The notes under the pieces: generated by a model
What the model saw: only the letters and a program-made list of their open reading frames with translations
What the model was told of the DNA's origin: nothing
Databases searched by the model: none
Part shown: one piece after another, positions 1 through 12,940 of the stretch
How the letters are laid out: each line of letters opens with the position of its first letter
Numbering within the stretch: the first letter of the stretch is position 1
Program-made: the position numbers and the translations under genes
Origin: Lingula anatina
Taxonomy: Eukaryota > Brachiopoda > Lingulata > Lingulida > Lingulidae
Assembly: GCF_001039355.2 (NCBI RefSeq)
Contig: NW_019774892.1
Coordinates: forward strand, 451,328 to 486,946
DNA length: 35,619 nucleotides
Reading direction: 5' to 3'

Positions 1-2084
1 AGTAGAATACAGAAAAACTGATTCTTTTTCAAGCAGTTAAAATCTCTATAATATGAGTAAATGAGGAATATTCCCCACAATATTATTGCCATTTTCATTT
101 GTTTATTTTTTACTTTGAAATATACTTATACCAACAATTAATATTTGATCTAGAACACATCCATGGATTATTTCTGATGTCCGTGATAATGATTATGCGT
201 GTATACACATACATGTAAATTCTTATGGATATATATTTTGGGGGGTTAATCTTGAGAATTAATATATAATTTAATCAAACAGTTTAAATGAAGGATTTGC
301 TAATGATTGTAAAAGAGTATTGTACATATGATGCGTATATGCTTTCTGTCACTTTTTTTTTTAGGAGTTATTTGAAGTGTAATATTAAAAGTGTTGTGTA
401 CAGCTACCACAATGGATTACAAAGCAGATCAATCCTTTATCATAAATATAAAAAAAAATTGTCAAGGATGTTGCAAATTGAGAGGAAAGAATCTGTGTTA
501 TCTGGGTAGAAGGGTATATGTTATGCAATTGAAAAAGAAATCAGGAAAAGGAGTTAAAATACTTTTTATTGAAGCAGCGTTCAGGGGCATGTTTACATGC
601 CATACTGTGAGAAGTAACTAGCATTGCATAGACCTAATCATTTCCTAATCCACACATATGTTCTGCAATGCTTTCACTTCTGCAAACTAATTATAACACC
701 TGGGGAGAGATAAACAGAACTATTGCCTAACTGTTTGTTTGACTGAAGACCCATATAAATTCCCTTTTATGCTCAACTGAACAGATCAAATAGTAAAATT
801 TATCTTTTGTGTGTTATTATGTGTGTTCTTTTAAGAAAGTTAGAATGTCTACTGAAAACCCTGACTGACAACTTGGAAAATAATATTTCCAACTTTAAAT
901 GTGATATTAAAGTTTCCTTAGTTCCTTGATAAAATGTTCTTACCTCATGATATTTTCATAATTGAAAATAATTTGTTGTCACATAAAAACTTGGCGTACT
1001 TGTTTGTGTTTTGGTTCGGTCTTTTTGCTTCAATGGATGTAGTTAAAGCTCAGCATTAAAATTGTCTTAAGTTATCAGCACTGTTCACATAGATGGATTA
1101 TTAACAAAATATGTGCATTTTTTAGACAAAAGTGAGAAAATTGTAGGAAATACCAACCCCATGCAAATGAGACTGATTAGCTCTTGGTAATGTAATACTT
1201 GGCTTAGCATTGATCATTTGCTTTGTGCTCAGTTCTAAGCACCGTTCATTTGTCAGCAAGGTTATATAATGCTATCCCATTCAGAGGTAAGTTAATTATG
1301 TATAATGTTAGATGAAGTATATGGTAACAGTTTCCACTCTTGACACCAGATACTTAATCATGCGTGACATTAGATGAGATGAGGTAATTAAGGCTCCGTC
1401 TTTTATTTGAAGCGTGAGATGAAGTTAAAAAGGAAATTGAAATGCGTCTTTCAACAGAATTTCTGAATATAGTGCTGGTACTCTAATATGTGAATGCATT
1501 TCACATCATTGACGCGTGGCAAATATTTTTCCAGCTATAATTGATATTCTGTTATGTGAGCACAGGTTATTAGAACCGATTCCCCTTTAGGTGTATTAAC
1601 AACATAAGCAGAATAATATTGTATGCAAATAGAAGTGGGGGCTGGCCTGCTGCACAAAGGACAAGCCAAATATGTGTGATGTGGCCTAAACTTCCTGGAC
1701 AATTACACTCATGTCCTTTAAAATGTTTTCTGGATTCAATTAGTTAAACAGCCATGTGGCTTTAGCTGAATCAACACTGAGTGAACATTTGTCAAACACG
1801 TTACGGCATCTAATAGATTGATTGGAGCACACATCAATGTAGGGGAAAGGGTATCATTTCGACCAACACGTTCCTCTTTGCAAATCCAATATTTATTGAT
1901 TACTTGTGTTTTGGGCAGTCAAAAGTGGCTTGGTTTTATGTCAGTAGATGTTGGACCAGATCCCAAGCAAAGTGTAAGCTGGCATAATGAATGTTTAAAG
2001 CAAAGGCCAGTCATTTATTGACAATCTAGGATAGAGTTGTCATTTGATAGGCTGCCTGCTGAGCACACTCATTGCCAGAGCTAA
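1..2084. other. AT-rich non-coding DNA, no gene recognised
   Basis: Only short, low-complexity reading frames occur here and none resembles a known protein. A poly-T tract followed by AG near 363 looks like a splice acceptor, but the following frame (to about 620) is not recognisable. Octamer-like ATGCAAAT-type sites occur near 1162 and 1622; without conservation data they mean little. The stretch may hold regulatory DNA upstream of the first KCTD gene. Confidence 0.5.
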
Positions 2085-2360
2085 GTGAGAGAGGGAAAAG
2101 AGAGCACACACACCGTGACACACTCTCTCACTCAACCACTTACTTCTCATTATTCAACTATCTCAGTACTATACCGCCTGCAGCATCTCTCAGATGAACT
2201 TTCTTTTCACTGGCCTCAAGGTGTTCAGGGCCTGATTGTCCTTTGTATTGACCCATGGTTTGGTGCTGGATTCATTAATGGAATTATCCAGTTTGTCCAA
2301 TTGGATCAAGAGAGTTATTCACAGGGAGAGTGCAAGCACAGATATATTACTTCATCAAGG
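2085..2360 (+). other. Possible non-coding first exon of the first KCTD gene
   Basis: A near-perfect splice donor (TCAAG followed by GTAAGTATTT) starts at 2361. The next good acceptors on this strand lie at about 2938 and 2995, just before the KCTD coding exon. This suggests a 5' untranslated exon ending at 2360. Its left boundary is not visible; 2085 is only the start of a short open frame that looks non-coding. RNA data would be needed to confirm it. Confidence 0.3.
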
Positions 2361-3013
2361 TAAGTATTTACTTAATTCATTCAGAAACTCTCACAACATT
2401 TGTCAACATGTCCCTGAAATCTACTGTTGCTTTTTTCTGATATTCAATCAGTTATTTTAATTGTAGATGAAGTTTTTTTGTTTAATTTACCTGAAATGAG
2501 TTTGAGAAAACTTGTCTGTTGGACAGGAATACATGGACAACCAGTTGTATACATCATCGTGGCAAAAACCTTCTCAACTGGTGTAGGGGAGCCTTTAAGA
2601 AGCCTACTTCCCTGTATTTGCATACCTAAGAGTATGAAAGAGATAGTTGCTTAATTTACTTAAGGTTACCATCTGTTGCCAGTCTTCAAAATTTGACGTA
2701 AATACTCAATTGTCAGAATCCATCACATCAGATAATGACACACATGAAAGTTAATTTGAAGTGAATTCTCTTAGCTCAAAAGTATTTTGTTCAACTGCTA
2801 AAAGGCATCTGAGGGCTCAGTGATATTATGCTGATTATGCCTGCAGCATGTAAATAAGTTTGACACGGTCTTTCTCCATCATTGGTAATCACATTAAAAC
2901 ATGGGCTTCACAGCATCTGGTTTGTCTGTATTTCCAGTTAACTCTGCCTCCACTCACTGGCCTATATGCAGTCCTACAGGAACAGTTCATTCAAGGTGTA
3001 TGTGCCCACTACC

Positions 3014-3589
3014 ATGTCAGGGTACGAGATTGTCAACCTCAACGTGGGCGGGGTGATATATACGACCACTATCGCAACTTTAACAAAATATCCAGAGTCC
3101 ATGCTGGGGGCCATGTTTAGTGGGAATATGCCAACGGCACACGATGACCGTGGAAACTATTTCATCGACAGGGATGGCAGCATGTTCAGACATATTTTGA
3201 ATTTTTTACGTTCAGGACAATTGGATCTGCCAGAAGATTTTAAAGAACATAAGCAGCTTCAAAGAGAGGCAGACTTTTACCAGATTCAGCCCCTTTTAGA
3301 TATTCTACGCAACAGACAGACCAATCAGGGAGGAGGTTACTTCCTAGAAATCAAGGAGAATTCTCAGACAAATAGGGTGACCCTGTTGGGTCCCAAGGGT
3401 CCTTCCTCTGGGGATCGACCAGATATCTTGCCAACTGGACTACGGAAACATAACAATGAATCGCGATGGGGATTTACACCTACTATGAGACTTTTATATG
3501 GGGCAATACTTCAGAAATCTGGCTGGACATTAGTCTGTGTTCACAGGGATAAATATTCTATTTGTGAAAAATGGTATTTGCCGGAATAG
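3014..3589 (+). CDS. KCTD-family BTB protein (KCTD6/KCTD21-like), copy 1
   Basis: Predicted substrate adaptor for CUL3 ubiquitin ligases. Residues about 5-100 form a T1-type BTB domain with family signatures LNVGG, YTTT, SMLGAMFSG, YFIDRDG, HILNFLRSG and EADFYQIQPL. The clade KCTD6/KCTD21/KCTD11 is the best fit; vertebrate members act on Hedgehog signalling through HDAC1 turnover (established for vertebrates, inferred here). The frame is open back to an ATG at 2966 (16 more residues), but the ATG at 3014 has a purine at -3 and gives a start like KCTD21 (MS..I.LNVGG), so I prefer it: 191 residues. The C-terminal part after the BTB is shorter than in copy 2, yet ends in a matching block (SGWTL then WYLPE). 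The coding region is one exon, probably with an upstream untranslated exon. An AATAAA at 3949-3954 could end the transcript. Confidence 0.9.
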   Translation: MSGYEIVNLNVGGVIYTTTIATLTKYPESMLGAMFSGNMPTAHDDRGNYFIDRDGSMFRHILNFLRSGQLDLPEDFKEHKQLQREADFYQIQPLLDILRNRQTNQGGGYFLEIKENSQTNRVTLLGPKGPSSGDRPDILPTGLRKHNNESRWGFTPTMRLLYGAILQKSGWTLVCVHRDKYSICEKWYLPE

Positions 3590-3948
3590 AAATATCTCAG
3601 CATTTATACTTTTTTATTGATTCAGTATATAGAATTTAATATGTTACATCCATTATTATTATTCCATTATCATTATTGGTGTGAAAGGACAGTTGATATT
3701 TGAAGAACTGTGATAAAATAACATTCCTCATCCAGAAGGACTTTTTTGTTTCCTCTACTGTGAAGTGGCTGGCATACATGAAACGGAAAGAAATGACTTT
3801 CACAAACAGCTTAACCTCACAGAGATTTAACTCTTATATGGGTCATTCTATGGAGAAATTAGATGGAAGAAATTTTTGGCATTTAATTGTTTAAAAGTTC
3901 AATGTTTTTGTCAGAAATATTCAGAAGTGCTTCCTTTAGAGACATTTC

Positions 3949-3954
3949 AATAAA
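3949..3954 (+). terminator. Candidate polyadenylation signal AATAAA
   Basis: Canonical hexamer about 360 bases after the stop of the first KCTD frame. A second AATAAA lies near 4327. Which is used cannot be told from sequence. Confidence 0.35.
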
Positions 3955-4192
3955 TTACAATTACCACAAGGCATGAAAAGATCTCCTGTTGACAGATAAA
4001 GAAAAACTGTATAATCAACAATCTTAGATCTTGAACCATTTGGAAAATCTGATGAAATACAGTTGTTTAAACACCTGAATCTCCATCTTTCTGGGAAGTG
4101 CTGTGAAATATTGCCAATGTACTGCCCTTTTACTAAGCTGGTTTATGCAGGCGTGGTGCTGGTAGCCTGGGTGGGTTTACTGAAAATAAATA

Positions 4193-4195
<3 letters not shown>

Positions 4196-4234
<39 letters not shown>
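4196..4234 (+). repeat. (CT)n microsatellite
   Basis: Uninterrupted CT dinucleotide run of about 39 bases in the region after the first KCTD coding exon. Directly visible; ends in TCTCAG, so it also mimics a splice acceptor. Confidence 0.95.
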
Positions 4235-4236
<2 letters not shown>

Positions 4237-6361
4237 ACATCTTCTGTTCTTTTACAAATTGTGCCAGAAGCTATTGTGTTTTTTTGTATATTTAAGTGCA
4301 GGAGAAAGATGGATTTATTTACCCAAAATAAAGCTTGGCTGTAGGTTTTAAGAAAAGAAATATAGATCTTTAAACACTTGACGAGTCTGCTTTGATGATC
4401 ACCATTGGCCAGTTTACATATTTTCTTCATTGATAATTCTGTTTTGAATTATTATTTACTATTCCTATTTTTAATTTTATTATTTTTAAATGTTATTATT
4501 TAAATGTTTTGAGAAGAAAATTTACTAATGCAGCCTACAGTAAGTTGGAAGGTAGAATGTGTATTGAAGAAGAGCATATAAATTGTCTCAAATGAGGCTG
4601 GGTTATAGTTAAAGCATGGGTCTTTATGAAGACTTAGTGCAGCACACTTCATACCATATCTGTTTTTCCTCCTATATTGGTTAATTGGAACATATTAGGG
4701 CATGCTGAGAAAAAACTATTAGTCAAGCTCAGGATTTAGTTTTCTCTATGATTAGGTGTACTTGTATTTCCAGTCAGTCAGAACTAGCAAATTTATAGTC
4801 TGAAATCTCCTGGTGGTGAAAGGGGGAAAACTGGAAGAAAATATTCTTGATTTCTTTTTTCTCAAAGGAATGTAGCTCAAGTAGTGTATCTAATATATTT
4901 TCAGATTGAGTGATGTGATTTCTTGGGTTCATTTAAGATTGCAACTATTATTTTAGAAATATTTTGTGAAGGGTTTGGGGGCTAGAGGCTTCCTTTGCAT
5001 GAAAGGCAGAGAATTTGGGTTCCTGTCTGTAAATATACATAAATATAAACCAAAAGTGTTCTCTTTAAGTGAAATTATTACTGAACAGGCCTTAAAGGCT
5101 TTTAACAAATGCTAGATCTTGAGGGTTGAGTCAATTTTCATTTGCTGTTTTGTTCTTCTGTGAAAGTGAACCATAAAGGAAAACAACCACCCAATAACCT
5201 TGCAGGTAAAACCAGCAGGATGTCAACGTAAACCTACTAGTTTGAAGGTATTAAGTCCATGATACATTTATCATGGGTTTTCTTCTTGCATTACACATTT
5301 CTTAGCCCATAGCACTTGAACTTTAAAACAAATTCTCTTAGATCCTAAATCATAATGAAGTAAATTGATTGTACCATAAACAGAAATTAACTTTGCATGT
5401 TTCCGCATTGAGCTCCAAGAAAACAAAACTTTACTTTATGTGCAAAAAAGAGAGCTTCTGATTTTTTTTCCTACTACTTTTTATTACTATTCCTTTTGTG
5501 AATCACACAGCTATTAGTCTCTAGTGGGGAACCTAGACTTAACATTTGCCACATTTAACATTTTTAGCGGATACAAAAGTATATTGACATTTTAAGAGGT
5601 GTCCTCAAGCAGTTTTAATGTGACGGTGAAAGCAGAATTTTCAACTTCCCCATGTAAAACAGGTCTATTTTTTTATTTTTAATGCCCTGTTCTCAGTAGT
5701 TTTTAGTTAAATGTAGAAGTTTATGTAAAGTTGTCAGTTTGCACCTTTCAAATTGTCACTCAAGGAGAGCAGGAGTCATGTTCACAGAGCAATTTACAGA
5801 ACTCCAACACTATTTTGACACTTCCTGCATAAAACAGGTACATCTCTATCAAAGTGAAAAATCACTTTGAAGTTGTGTTACCCAGGTCCACTCCTAGGTG
5901 TTTAAGCAGATTCTAAACAAAGTGGCATGGGTTTCTAATAATAAACCTCAAACTGCCCTTCAGAGTGTAAACTATTTACTTTTTAACTACAAAATTAAGA
6001 CCAGGAACATAAAGACTTTGTTTCAAAGTAAAATCATGTCTTAATTGGACTTCTCTCTTTAACCAATTCTTATTTGAAGTACTGGTATAGCATTTGTTAA
6101 CATTGACATGTATGCTTACTTCTTATTCATAAAATTTGAGAAGTATGATAGGAATCCTGGATCTTGATTTAAACAAGGTTGCATGAATCTGTTGAAATTC
6201 CTATTATTAAGTGATGGTTGGTAAAAAAAAGTTAAATGTAAATAGGATTGATTATTTAAACCATGACAGCTTTTGCATGTTGATAGAGGCTGTTGCCCTA
6301 TCAACAATGCATGAAGTCTTAATCCATGAATGAACAAGAGATGAGAGACAAGCTACCTGTA

Positions 6362-6410
6362 TTTTGCATGTGGTTAGTAATAGTATTGTGTTTTGCATGT
6401 GGTTAGTAAT
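6362..6410 (+). repeat. Short tandem duplication, 29-bp period
   Basis: The 20-base unit TTTTGCATGTGGTTAGTAAT occurs at 6362-6381 and again at 6391-6410, separated by nine bases. Confidence 0.9.
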
Positions 6411-7539
6411 TTTTACAGATCTGTTTACTCCCCAAAATGATCTGAGTATCTGCATCCAGTGATGACACTTTCTAGTTTGTCCCCAAATGTCTGTAGAAAC
6501 ACAACAGTTTTGCTATGTTATATTTGGCATGTATGATATGTAGAATGGGTAGTTTATAGATAATCTGCACGGTTTTAACATGGAAGTTGTTAAAAATATT
6601 GATATTTTAAAAAAATTCTCAGTCAACTGAAATGGCAACATTATTCAGTCTTTGTGCAGTTTAAAGGGAAACATCATCTGGCTATTGATCTCAAATTTGG
6701 TTCCTACATGGGACGTATTTGTTCACCATTATTATTAATCTGAATTAAGAGGAGGTGATCAATAGATAAAGTGAATGAAATCTAGTTCAGCTGAGAAAAC
6801 TCCTCATTGTTGTTAGACAATAAAATTGTCAAATAGTCGGAAGCAATGTAGGTGCTTTGTTGTCTTACTAATATGCATATCCCATAATGTATCAATACCA
6901 AGCATTCAAGGGTGGCTGCTTCATGGTTTGCTTGACCCTCATAATTCAATGGGCATGTTTGCACAGGAATTTCTATTTCAAGCAACCCAAACAAAATGTG
7001 ACTGAAGTTGAGACATCAATAGGAAGAAGTACTGGCTTTTTACTTGATAATCCCTGCTTTTTATTTCTGTTTATTTCTAAGGAATTGCATCATTAATGTG
7101 ATATCAAGTTGCCAAGAATTTCCTGTTCTTAAAAAACTTATCAGAGGTAGAGTCAGAGATAATTGAAACTGTCTGTGGGTTGAAAGCAAGCTGAGAGGGA
7201 ATAAGAATGAACAAGTTTAATGACTAGATGTTCCTTAGGAAGGAGGACTTAAAGATGAAAACAAAAAGGAGGAATTTCATCTTGCCCATGTGTGGGTAGG
7301 GGGAGTTGCTTAAAATGAACTTACATGTATTGAAGGGGAAAGAATTGAAACCATTGTTTGGGTTTTATTGTGTAATGGGAAGGAACAGGAATTGCCTTTT
7401 ATTTGAAAATGAAAAGTCAGAAGGAAAGAATTAAATTTGAAAAAAACATTTTAGTGTATGATAGAGAGAGAAAATGGTATGGAAGTAACAACAAATATTT
7501 TTTGTGAATGGAATTAGTAGTAGGGTGGATGGATTCAAT

Positions 7540-7730
7540 GTGATATGTGAGATGGAGTGAGTGAGTAGTAATTAACATGGCTGATATTAGATGTGTTAGA
7601 GGAAGGAATGAGGGGGTGGGCTGAAGTTCACTTGGGTGGTTTTCAATGTGTTAGAGGAAGGAGGGGTGTGTGGAAGTTAACATGGAAGGTACGTGAAGGG
7701 TTACAGGAAGGAAGGGAGCATTAGAATAAA
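7540..7730 (+). repeat. G/A-rich degenerate tandem repeat
   Basis: Three diverged units share TTAGAGGAAG or TTACAGGAAG (7596, 7651, 7701) followed by runs of G, with repeat lengths of about 55 and 50 bases. The + strand is strongly purine-rich. It looks like a decayed minisatellite. Confidence 0.6.
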
Positions 7731-8670
7731 CAGGTATAAGTCTGAGTGTAAAGTTTATCCATTAGAGGTAATTTCCAGCATTGAGGTTTCAGGCAATTTT
7801 CTTTAATAGAAAATTGATTTTAAGTTTTTTGAGACCACCCAGTCCTCACCTTCAATGTACAGCTGGCATTTTAGCCTACAGCTGTATTGATTCCTGTATA
7901 AATTGATTGATTTAGACATTAGTAGTAATTTTTTTTTTTTTTTTTTTTCATATAATGCTGTGCCTTGTGCCAAAGTAATATATTTTTAAGTTAACAATTC
8001 AAAATAAAGTCAATATTGCCCATGAAACTATGCCACATCTTGATTATGAAAGGATATCATATAGAGATAAGGTTTATCATTAATTTATTTTATCAATGTA
8101 TTAATTAATTTTCATTCATTCTTATTACTTTTATTTATTTTCATTCTTTCATTTATTTTATTTTTGATTTGTAAAAATTCTATTATTTTTCTTTAAGAGT
8201 TCTGCTAAAAAGGTTTTGGCAGGATTATTACAGAGGAATACAATGTGATGTCTGATCTCTTATGGTGCTGTAGTTTTCAAGTGAAGTGTTAAGGAACAAC
8301 TTGGTGCATTGATTTCTGTTGAGAACGTCTCCTGGCGGTATTTCTGCCAAAGAGCTCCAATTAAACACATATGAGATTTATAATCAATGTCTTTCTTAGG
8401 AAAACTGCCAGACAACTGCTGGAGATGTCCATTAGTTGGTAGCATTTAAATGAGACCAATGAAAATATTCCCTTTAGGTCATGTTTTGAAGTTTTAAATA
8501 AGACTAAATGGAAATATTTTTCAAATACATCTATACCAGCTTTTGTTATTTTAGGTCCTGCCAGAGATTTCAAGAAGTGGATCCACAATTTTGTGTTCTG
8601 ATATTTAATATAGTGTTATCCTTAGTCTATGTTAATTTTGTATTTCTAGGTCCTGTCTGAAAACTCCTAG

Positions 8671-9417
8671 ATGAGGATGTCTGAGGACCTAGTTCACCTC
8701 AATATTGGAGGTGTTCACTTCACTACCACAAAATCCACTCTGACACGCTATGCAGATTCCATGCTGGGTGCCATGTTCAGTGGTGCCATGGCAACCACAG
8801 TGGATGAAAAGGGACATTATTTCATTGACAGAGATGGTGACATATTTCGCTACATCTTAAACTTTCTGCGATCATCTCGTTTAAGTTTGCCGGAGGGTTT
8901 CAAGGATTTGGATCTCCTAGCTGCTGAGGCTGATTTCTACCAAATTCAGCCTATGATCCAAGCTGTTAATGATTACAAGAAGAAACACCAGCAAGCTACA
9001 TGCACTGCAGGGTGTTACTTGGAGGTAGTGGAGATCAGGACAGGGTCAACAGCAACTATGCCCACCAACAATGCTCGTGTTAAGACAATCATCTCTGGAC
9101 GCAAAGATCTCATTATGTCACTGCCTCTCACAACAACAGAGGGACAGTTTGAAAAACTACAGAATTGCCAAGCTTCTGATTTCATAGAACTGGAATTAAA
9201 TGGGAGCAATATTAGGTTAAAACTGGCTGAGCATCTACAGAACTCTGGATGGACGCTGACCAATGCTAACATGTCCTCCTCCTCTGGGTATGATACCAAG
9301 TCTATAGTGAGCAGCCTGATGATAGAGCACAGCTACAGGGACCGCTGGTTCTTTCCACAGGAAGAAAACATGGAGGATATGATGGACCAGTTTTCTCAGA
9401 ATGATATGCAGCAATGA
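8671..9417 (+). CDS. KCTD-family BTB protein (KCTD6/KCTD21-like), copy 2
   Basis: A 248-residue single-coding-exon gene, same strand and family as copy 1 about 5 kb upstream. The BTB/T1 domain spans roughly residues 5-105 (LNIGG, FTTT, SMLGAMFSG, YFIDRDG, YILNFLRSS, EADFYQIQPM). The C-terminal half (about 115-235) contains EVVEI, then SGWTLTNAN and a final RWFFPQEE, resembling the KCTD6 C-terminal region (EVVEL...). By family, it should form an oligomeric adaptor linking CUL3 to substrates. Two start codons are possible, 8671 and 8677 (MRMSED); the second has A at -3, and both follow an acceptor-like TTTCTAG ending at 8650, implying an upstream non-coding exon. A similar acceptor-like block (TTTTAGGTCCTG) sits about 95 bases earlier. 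AATAAA at 10583-10588 is a plausible 3' end signal. Confidence 0.92.
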   Translation: MRMSEDLVHLNIGGVHFTTTKSTLTRYADSMLGAMFSGAMATTVDEKGHYFIDRDGDIFRYILNFLRSSRLSLPEGFKDLDLLAAEADFYQIQPMIQAVNDYKKKHQQATCTAGCYLEVVEIRTGSTATMPTNNARVKTIISGRKDLIMSLPLTTTEGQFEKLQNCQASDFIELELNGSNIRLKLAEHLQNSGWTLTNANMSSSSGYDTKSIVSSLMIEHSYRDRWFFPQEENMEDMMDQFSQNDMQQ

Positions 9418-10582
9418 TATGAAACTAACTAATACTTGTTATTTCTTGGTTATAGTGTTATGGATGGCTTGGAACAGGACTGCTTTGTCATGTATTTCAG
9501 AACTGAGAGAGGGGTCAATATTATTCAGTGATTATTAAGTTACATACATTTCTATTTATTTCTGCAACCAACACACAACCCTCTGTACCTATCACTGAAT
9601 TTAGCTGTGTCAAAACCAGGTTCATTTTGTAATAATATTTTAAGTTTTTTTTACAAGTGTTAAATTGGATGTTTTCCTTAAGGTTGAAATTTTTTTAAGA
9701 TGCAGAAAAAACATCATGCACCACAGACTATAGAGGAAGAGTAGGAATATATACATTTTGTTAATTTTCAATGTTTTTTCTCCAACTTTGCACAATTTAC
9801 AAGTTGTCAGGGTACCACAACTTCTTACCTGTATTTTATAAATTGCTGTTATATCAGCATCAGTCCACTACTCCCAGATCCAAGGTCTCTCTTCCACAAA
9901 TATCCAGAACACCTGTATAACATAACAGTCCTAGTACCCTCACCTGGAGACCAGACATTAAAATGAAGGCAAGGTGGGGATTAGTGTTATGAAATGATTA
10001 TAATATCTGAGTGCATTAATGGTTAGAACGTTTAGATTAATCTTGGAGATTTTATGCCCTTTTTATTAGGATAGCATTTTAACCAGTTTCTTTTGTCAAA
10101 GTGTTTGTTCTTTTTTTTTTTTTTTCTTTTTTCACAAGAACAGCAAATATTGTTTTCTTTAAGTTTATTTGTTTAAGAATTTGTGCAGGTGTTTGAGAGA
10201 TTTGAATATTATTTAATCATTGCCAATTCTTTGATCCTATACTGAAGATATGGTTTTGTACAGATTACATTTGATGTAGAGACAACTTTGACTGAGACCC
10301 TTTTTTTCTCCCGTTTTTCTCTTGTTCTTTATCAAAGCTCTTTTAAAGCTAAGTGGCTATTCAAATGTTCATGTAGACAAAACAACTTGAATGTTTCCAA
10401 AGTGCTTCAATTCAGAACCTGATATTCGACTGAAATTCTCTCCCGATTATGTGGATCTTGGAAAATGTCAAGTAGTAAAACCCCTTGAGATTGTTTACTT
10501 TCACACAGATGGAAGTATCTCTCTTTCTGTCATCATGGCTTCTTACTGATGGTTACCACTATCTGAATGAATGTAAGCAATC

Positions 10583-10588
10583 AATAAA
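10583..10588 (+). terminator. Candidate polyadenylation signal AATAAA
   Basis: Canonical hexamer about 1.17 kb downstream of the second KCTD stop codon and followed by an A-rich stretch. It could be the transcript end or chance in AT-rich DNA. Confidence 0.3.
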
Positions 10589-10996
10589 AAAAAGTATCTA
10601 CGGAAATGCAGATTGCCTCAGTTGTGACTCACAATAGCTGTGTCTGTCACATCCTCTGGAAAACAGCTACACCTTGTGTTTCTACAAAAAGGTTTGATAT
10701 GCACTGGTTGTTTCATTTAACTGCCAAGTTCATATTTTATGATTTTTGGAAATACCAGACTCACTCACAAGTGCACTTCCCACAGTTTAACTGCAGTGAT
10801 ATTAACAATGTACATTTGTCACAACTTGGTACTCAATGTGCCCACTTTACTGTACAGAACATTAAACTTGACTTATATTTCCAAACAAATGTCAACTCAT
10901 TTGATGTTTGGGCTTATAAAAAATAAAAAATTAACAGATTTTACAGCGTTAATGAATAAGTGAGTTTCCTTACGATTTTAACTTTCTTTTCAATTA

Positions 10997-11044
10997 CTTA
11001 AAGATATATACACACATACTTAAAGATATATATACACATACATA
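10997..11044 (+). repeat. Imperfect 22-24-bp tandem duplication
   Basis: ACTTAAAGATATATACACAC is followed directly by a near-identical second unit, both ending in CACATAC. It lies in AT-rich intergenic DNA between the second KCTD gene and the TIF1 gene. Confidence 0.8.
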
Positions 11045-12934
11045 CATTTGATGTAAAACATATTAAATGAAAGTTATATTGAGAACACTTAAAGGGATAA
11101 CATATCATTCTGGCAGGGAAAGTGCCATAAAATGCATTTCCGAGGTAAAAGCCTATGTTCCCATACTTTCCATGTTTAATGAATCAGTTCAGACATTCAA
11201 ACTTTGTCAATTGTTTGCCAAGTTTTTTGTAATAATCTCTTCAGAGATAACGGAGGGTAGCTATCTATGAAGGTCCATGTGTCCCAAAGGCAAGCACAAA
11301 TTTCAGAATAATTACAAAAACCACCATTTTGTGTATTGTTTACAATGTATTTAGTGTGGAATTTTGAACCTCTTTAGTGTGCACAAATGCCAAGGACTGT
11401 CTGATGAAAAAAACGTGAAGACAGTTATGATATTTACAGTGCATTTTATTTTTTGTTAATAAATCAGCAATGGAAAATTCAGTTGGGTGGAAATTAAAGC
11501 ACTACAAAAAATGATATAACTTGACAAATAAAGGTCACAGCAATGCACTACTTGGAGTAATTGGTTAAGGAAATTTTATGATCATGTTTCTTTTCCTAAA
11601 CAACATAACTAAATAAACATATATCCATAACATGAAGACAAGTGTCAAAATATGAAATTTAATAGTCAAATGTTATTGTGAATATGTATAAACTGATCCC
11701 TCTCTTCATTATACCCAGAAATTGCTTGAAAAATTATCTTGATGACACTTGCCAGAGTACTTTTAACAAGCAATGTTTATGTACAATCATTCACTTTCAT
11801 ATTCCTATCACAAATTATTTTCAGCATTTAGGTTTTTTCCTAAAAAAGACAAAAAAACTTGCTTTTAGTTTAAATAAAGTCCACTCATTTATACAACATT
11901 CTAATCTTTAACTTTCACAACCAACCCCATTTGAAATTTGTCAGGTACAATTCTTATAAAAGAATACTTTTACAGAAGCAAAAATATTGGCATTGCTTTC
12001 TGTACATGTATATACAAGGCAAGTTTATAACATTTCTGTATAATTCCAAATTATACACACTAAAAAGTTTAAGACATGCTATACAACTATTATAATTATA
12101 TGGCTATCATTAATTTCAATGTCATCTTTCCTCCTCACATTAAATGTGAAATAGATAAAGCTTCCTACATGTTCCTAAGGCACTACATCATTTCCAAACT
12201 GGACTGATTCTCTACTTACCAAAGATCACAATCAATATTTGACCACTGTCCAAAAGCACATAGCATATTCTCTTGATTAACTTAAAACAATAACTACCCA
12301 TTTAAAACAATTTCTTCAATTTTAAAGGTATCCTATCTGGGATTTTTGCACCAAATCAAATTCAATTTTTTCATCAGGAATATTTTGACCTGTAGCAGCA
12401 CTTGGATTAGATGTTTTTGAGCAATTTAGTTCCAATAATTCTTACATTTAGACCACTACCTTTGTTTGAAACATATTACAAGACATGTACTGTGCAGAAT
12501 CAGAAATGACCTTCATGTCACTTCATAACAGGATAATGCTCTCTGTTTTCATAGCCTTCTATCACGTATATATAGAAAATTTTACTTCTCATGTGAAATT
12601 GCAGGATGCCAACACTTACCCTTGCAAAGTTCCAAGGCTCAAAAGGAAATAATGACATCAAGTACATATCAGATAAACTTTTATTTGTAAAGTATTATCT
12701 TCTGAAAGGTCTAAAATGAGAAAAATTAGAATTTTTGCAGGAAAAATTATTTGGGGGGATATTTTCTAAAGTGTACAGGATACCTTTAATGAGAAAAGGA
12801 TTCTTCTTATCAATGCTTGCAAAGATGTGAATTGGCTTTCCTTGCAACTATCACAAATAAAAACCTACAATGCAGTGACTTACACAACTGGTTTCTTTCC
12901 ACATACAACTGTACAGACTTTAGAATTTGGTAAC

Positions 12935-12940
12935 TTTATT
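12935..12940 (-). terminator. Candidate polyadenylation signal of the TIF1-like gene
   Basis: AATAAA on the minus strand about 160 bases beyond the stop codon at 13099. Further AATAAA hexamers downstream, such as 12680-12685, could serve longer 3' UTR forms. Confidence 0.4.

Larger units (their letters stand above)
3590..8640. other. Spacer between the two KCTD genes
   Basis: Probable 3' UTR of the first KCTD gene followed by AT-rich DNA with no recognisable coding exon on either strand. It holds a (CT)n tract at 4196-4234, a short tandem duplication near 6362-6410, a G-rich degenerate repeat at 7540-7730, a poly-T run near 7930 and an ATTT-rich low-complexity stretch at 8080-8165. Untranslated exons of the second KCTD gene may lie here. 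Confidence 0.5.

Noticed and set aside
391-621. Short + strand frame after a poly-T acceptor-like site
   Set aside because: Cys/Lys-rich sequence with no recognisable family, no clear donor or start context; probably chance in AT-rich DNA.
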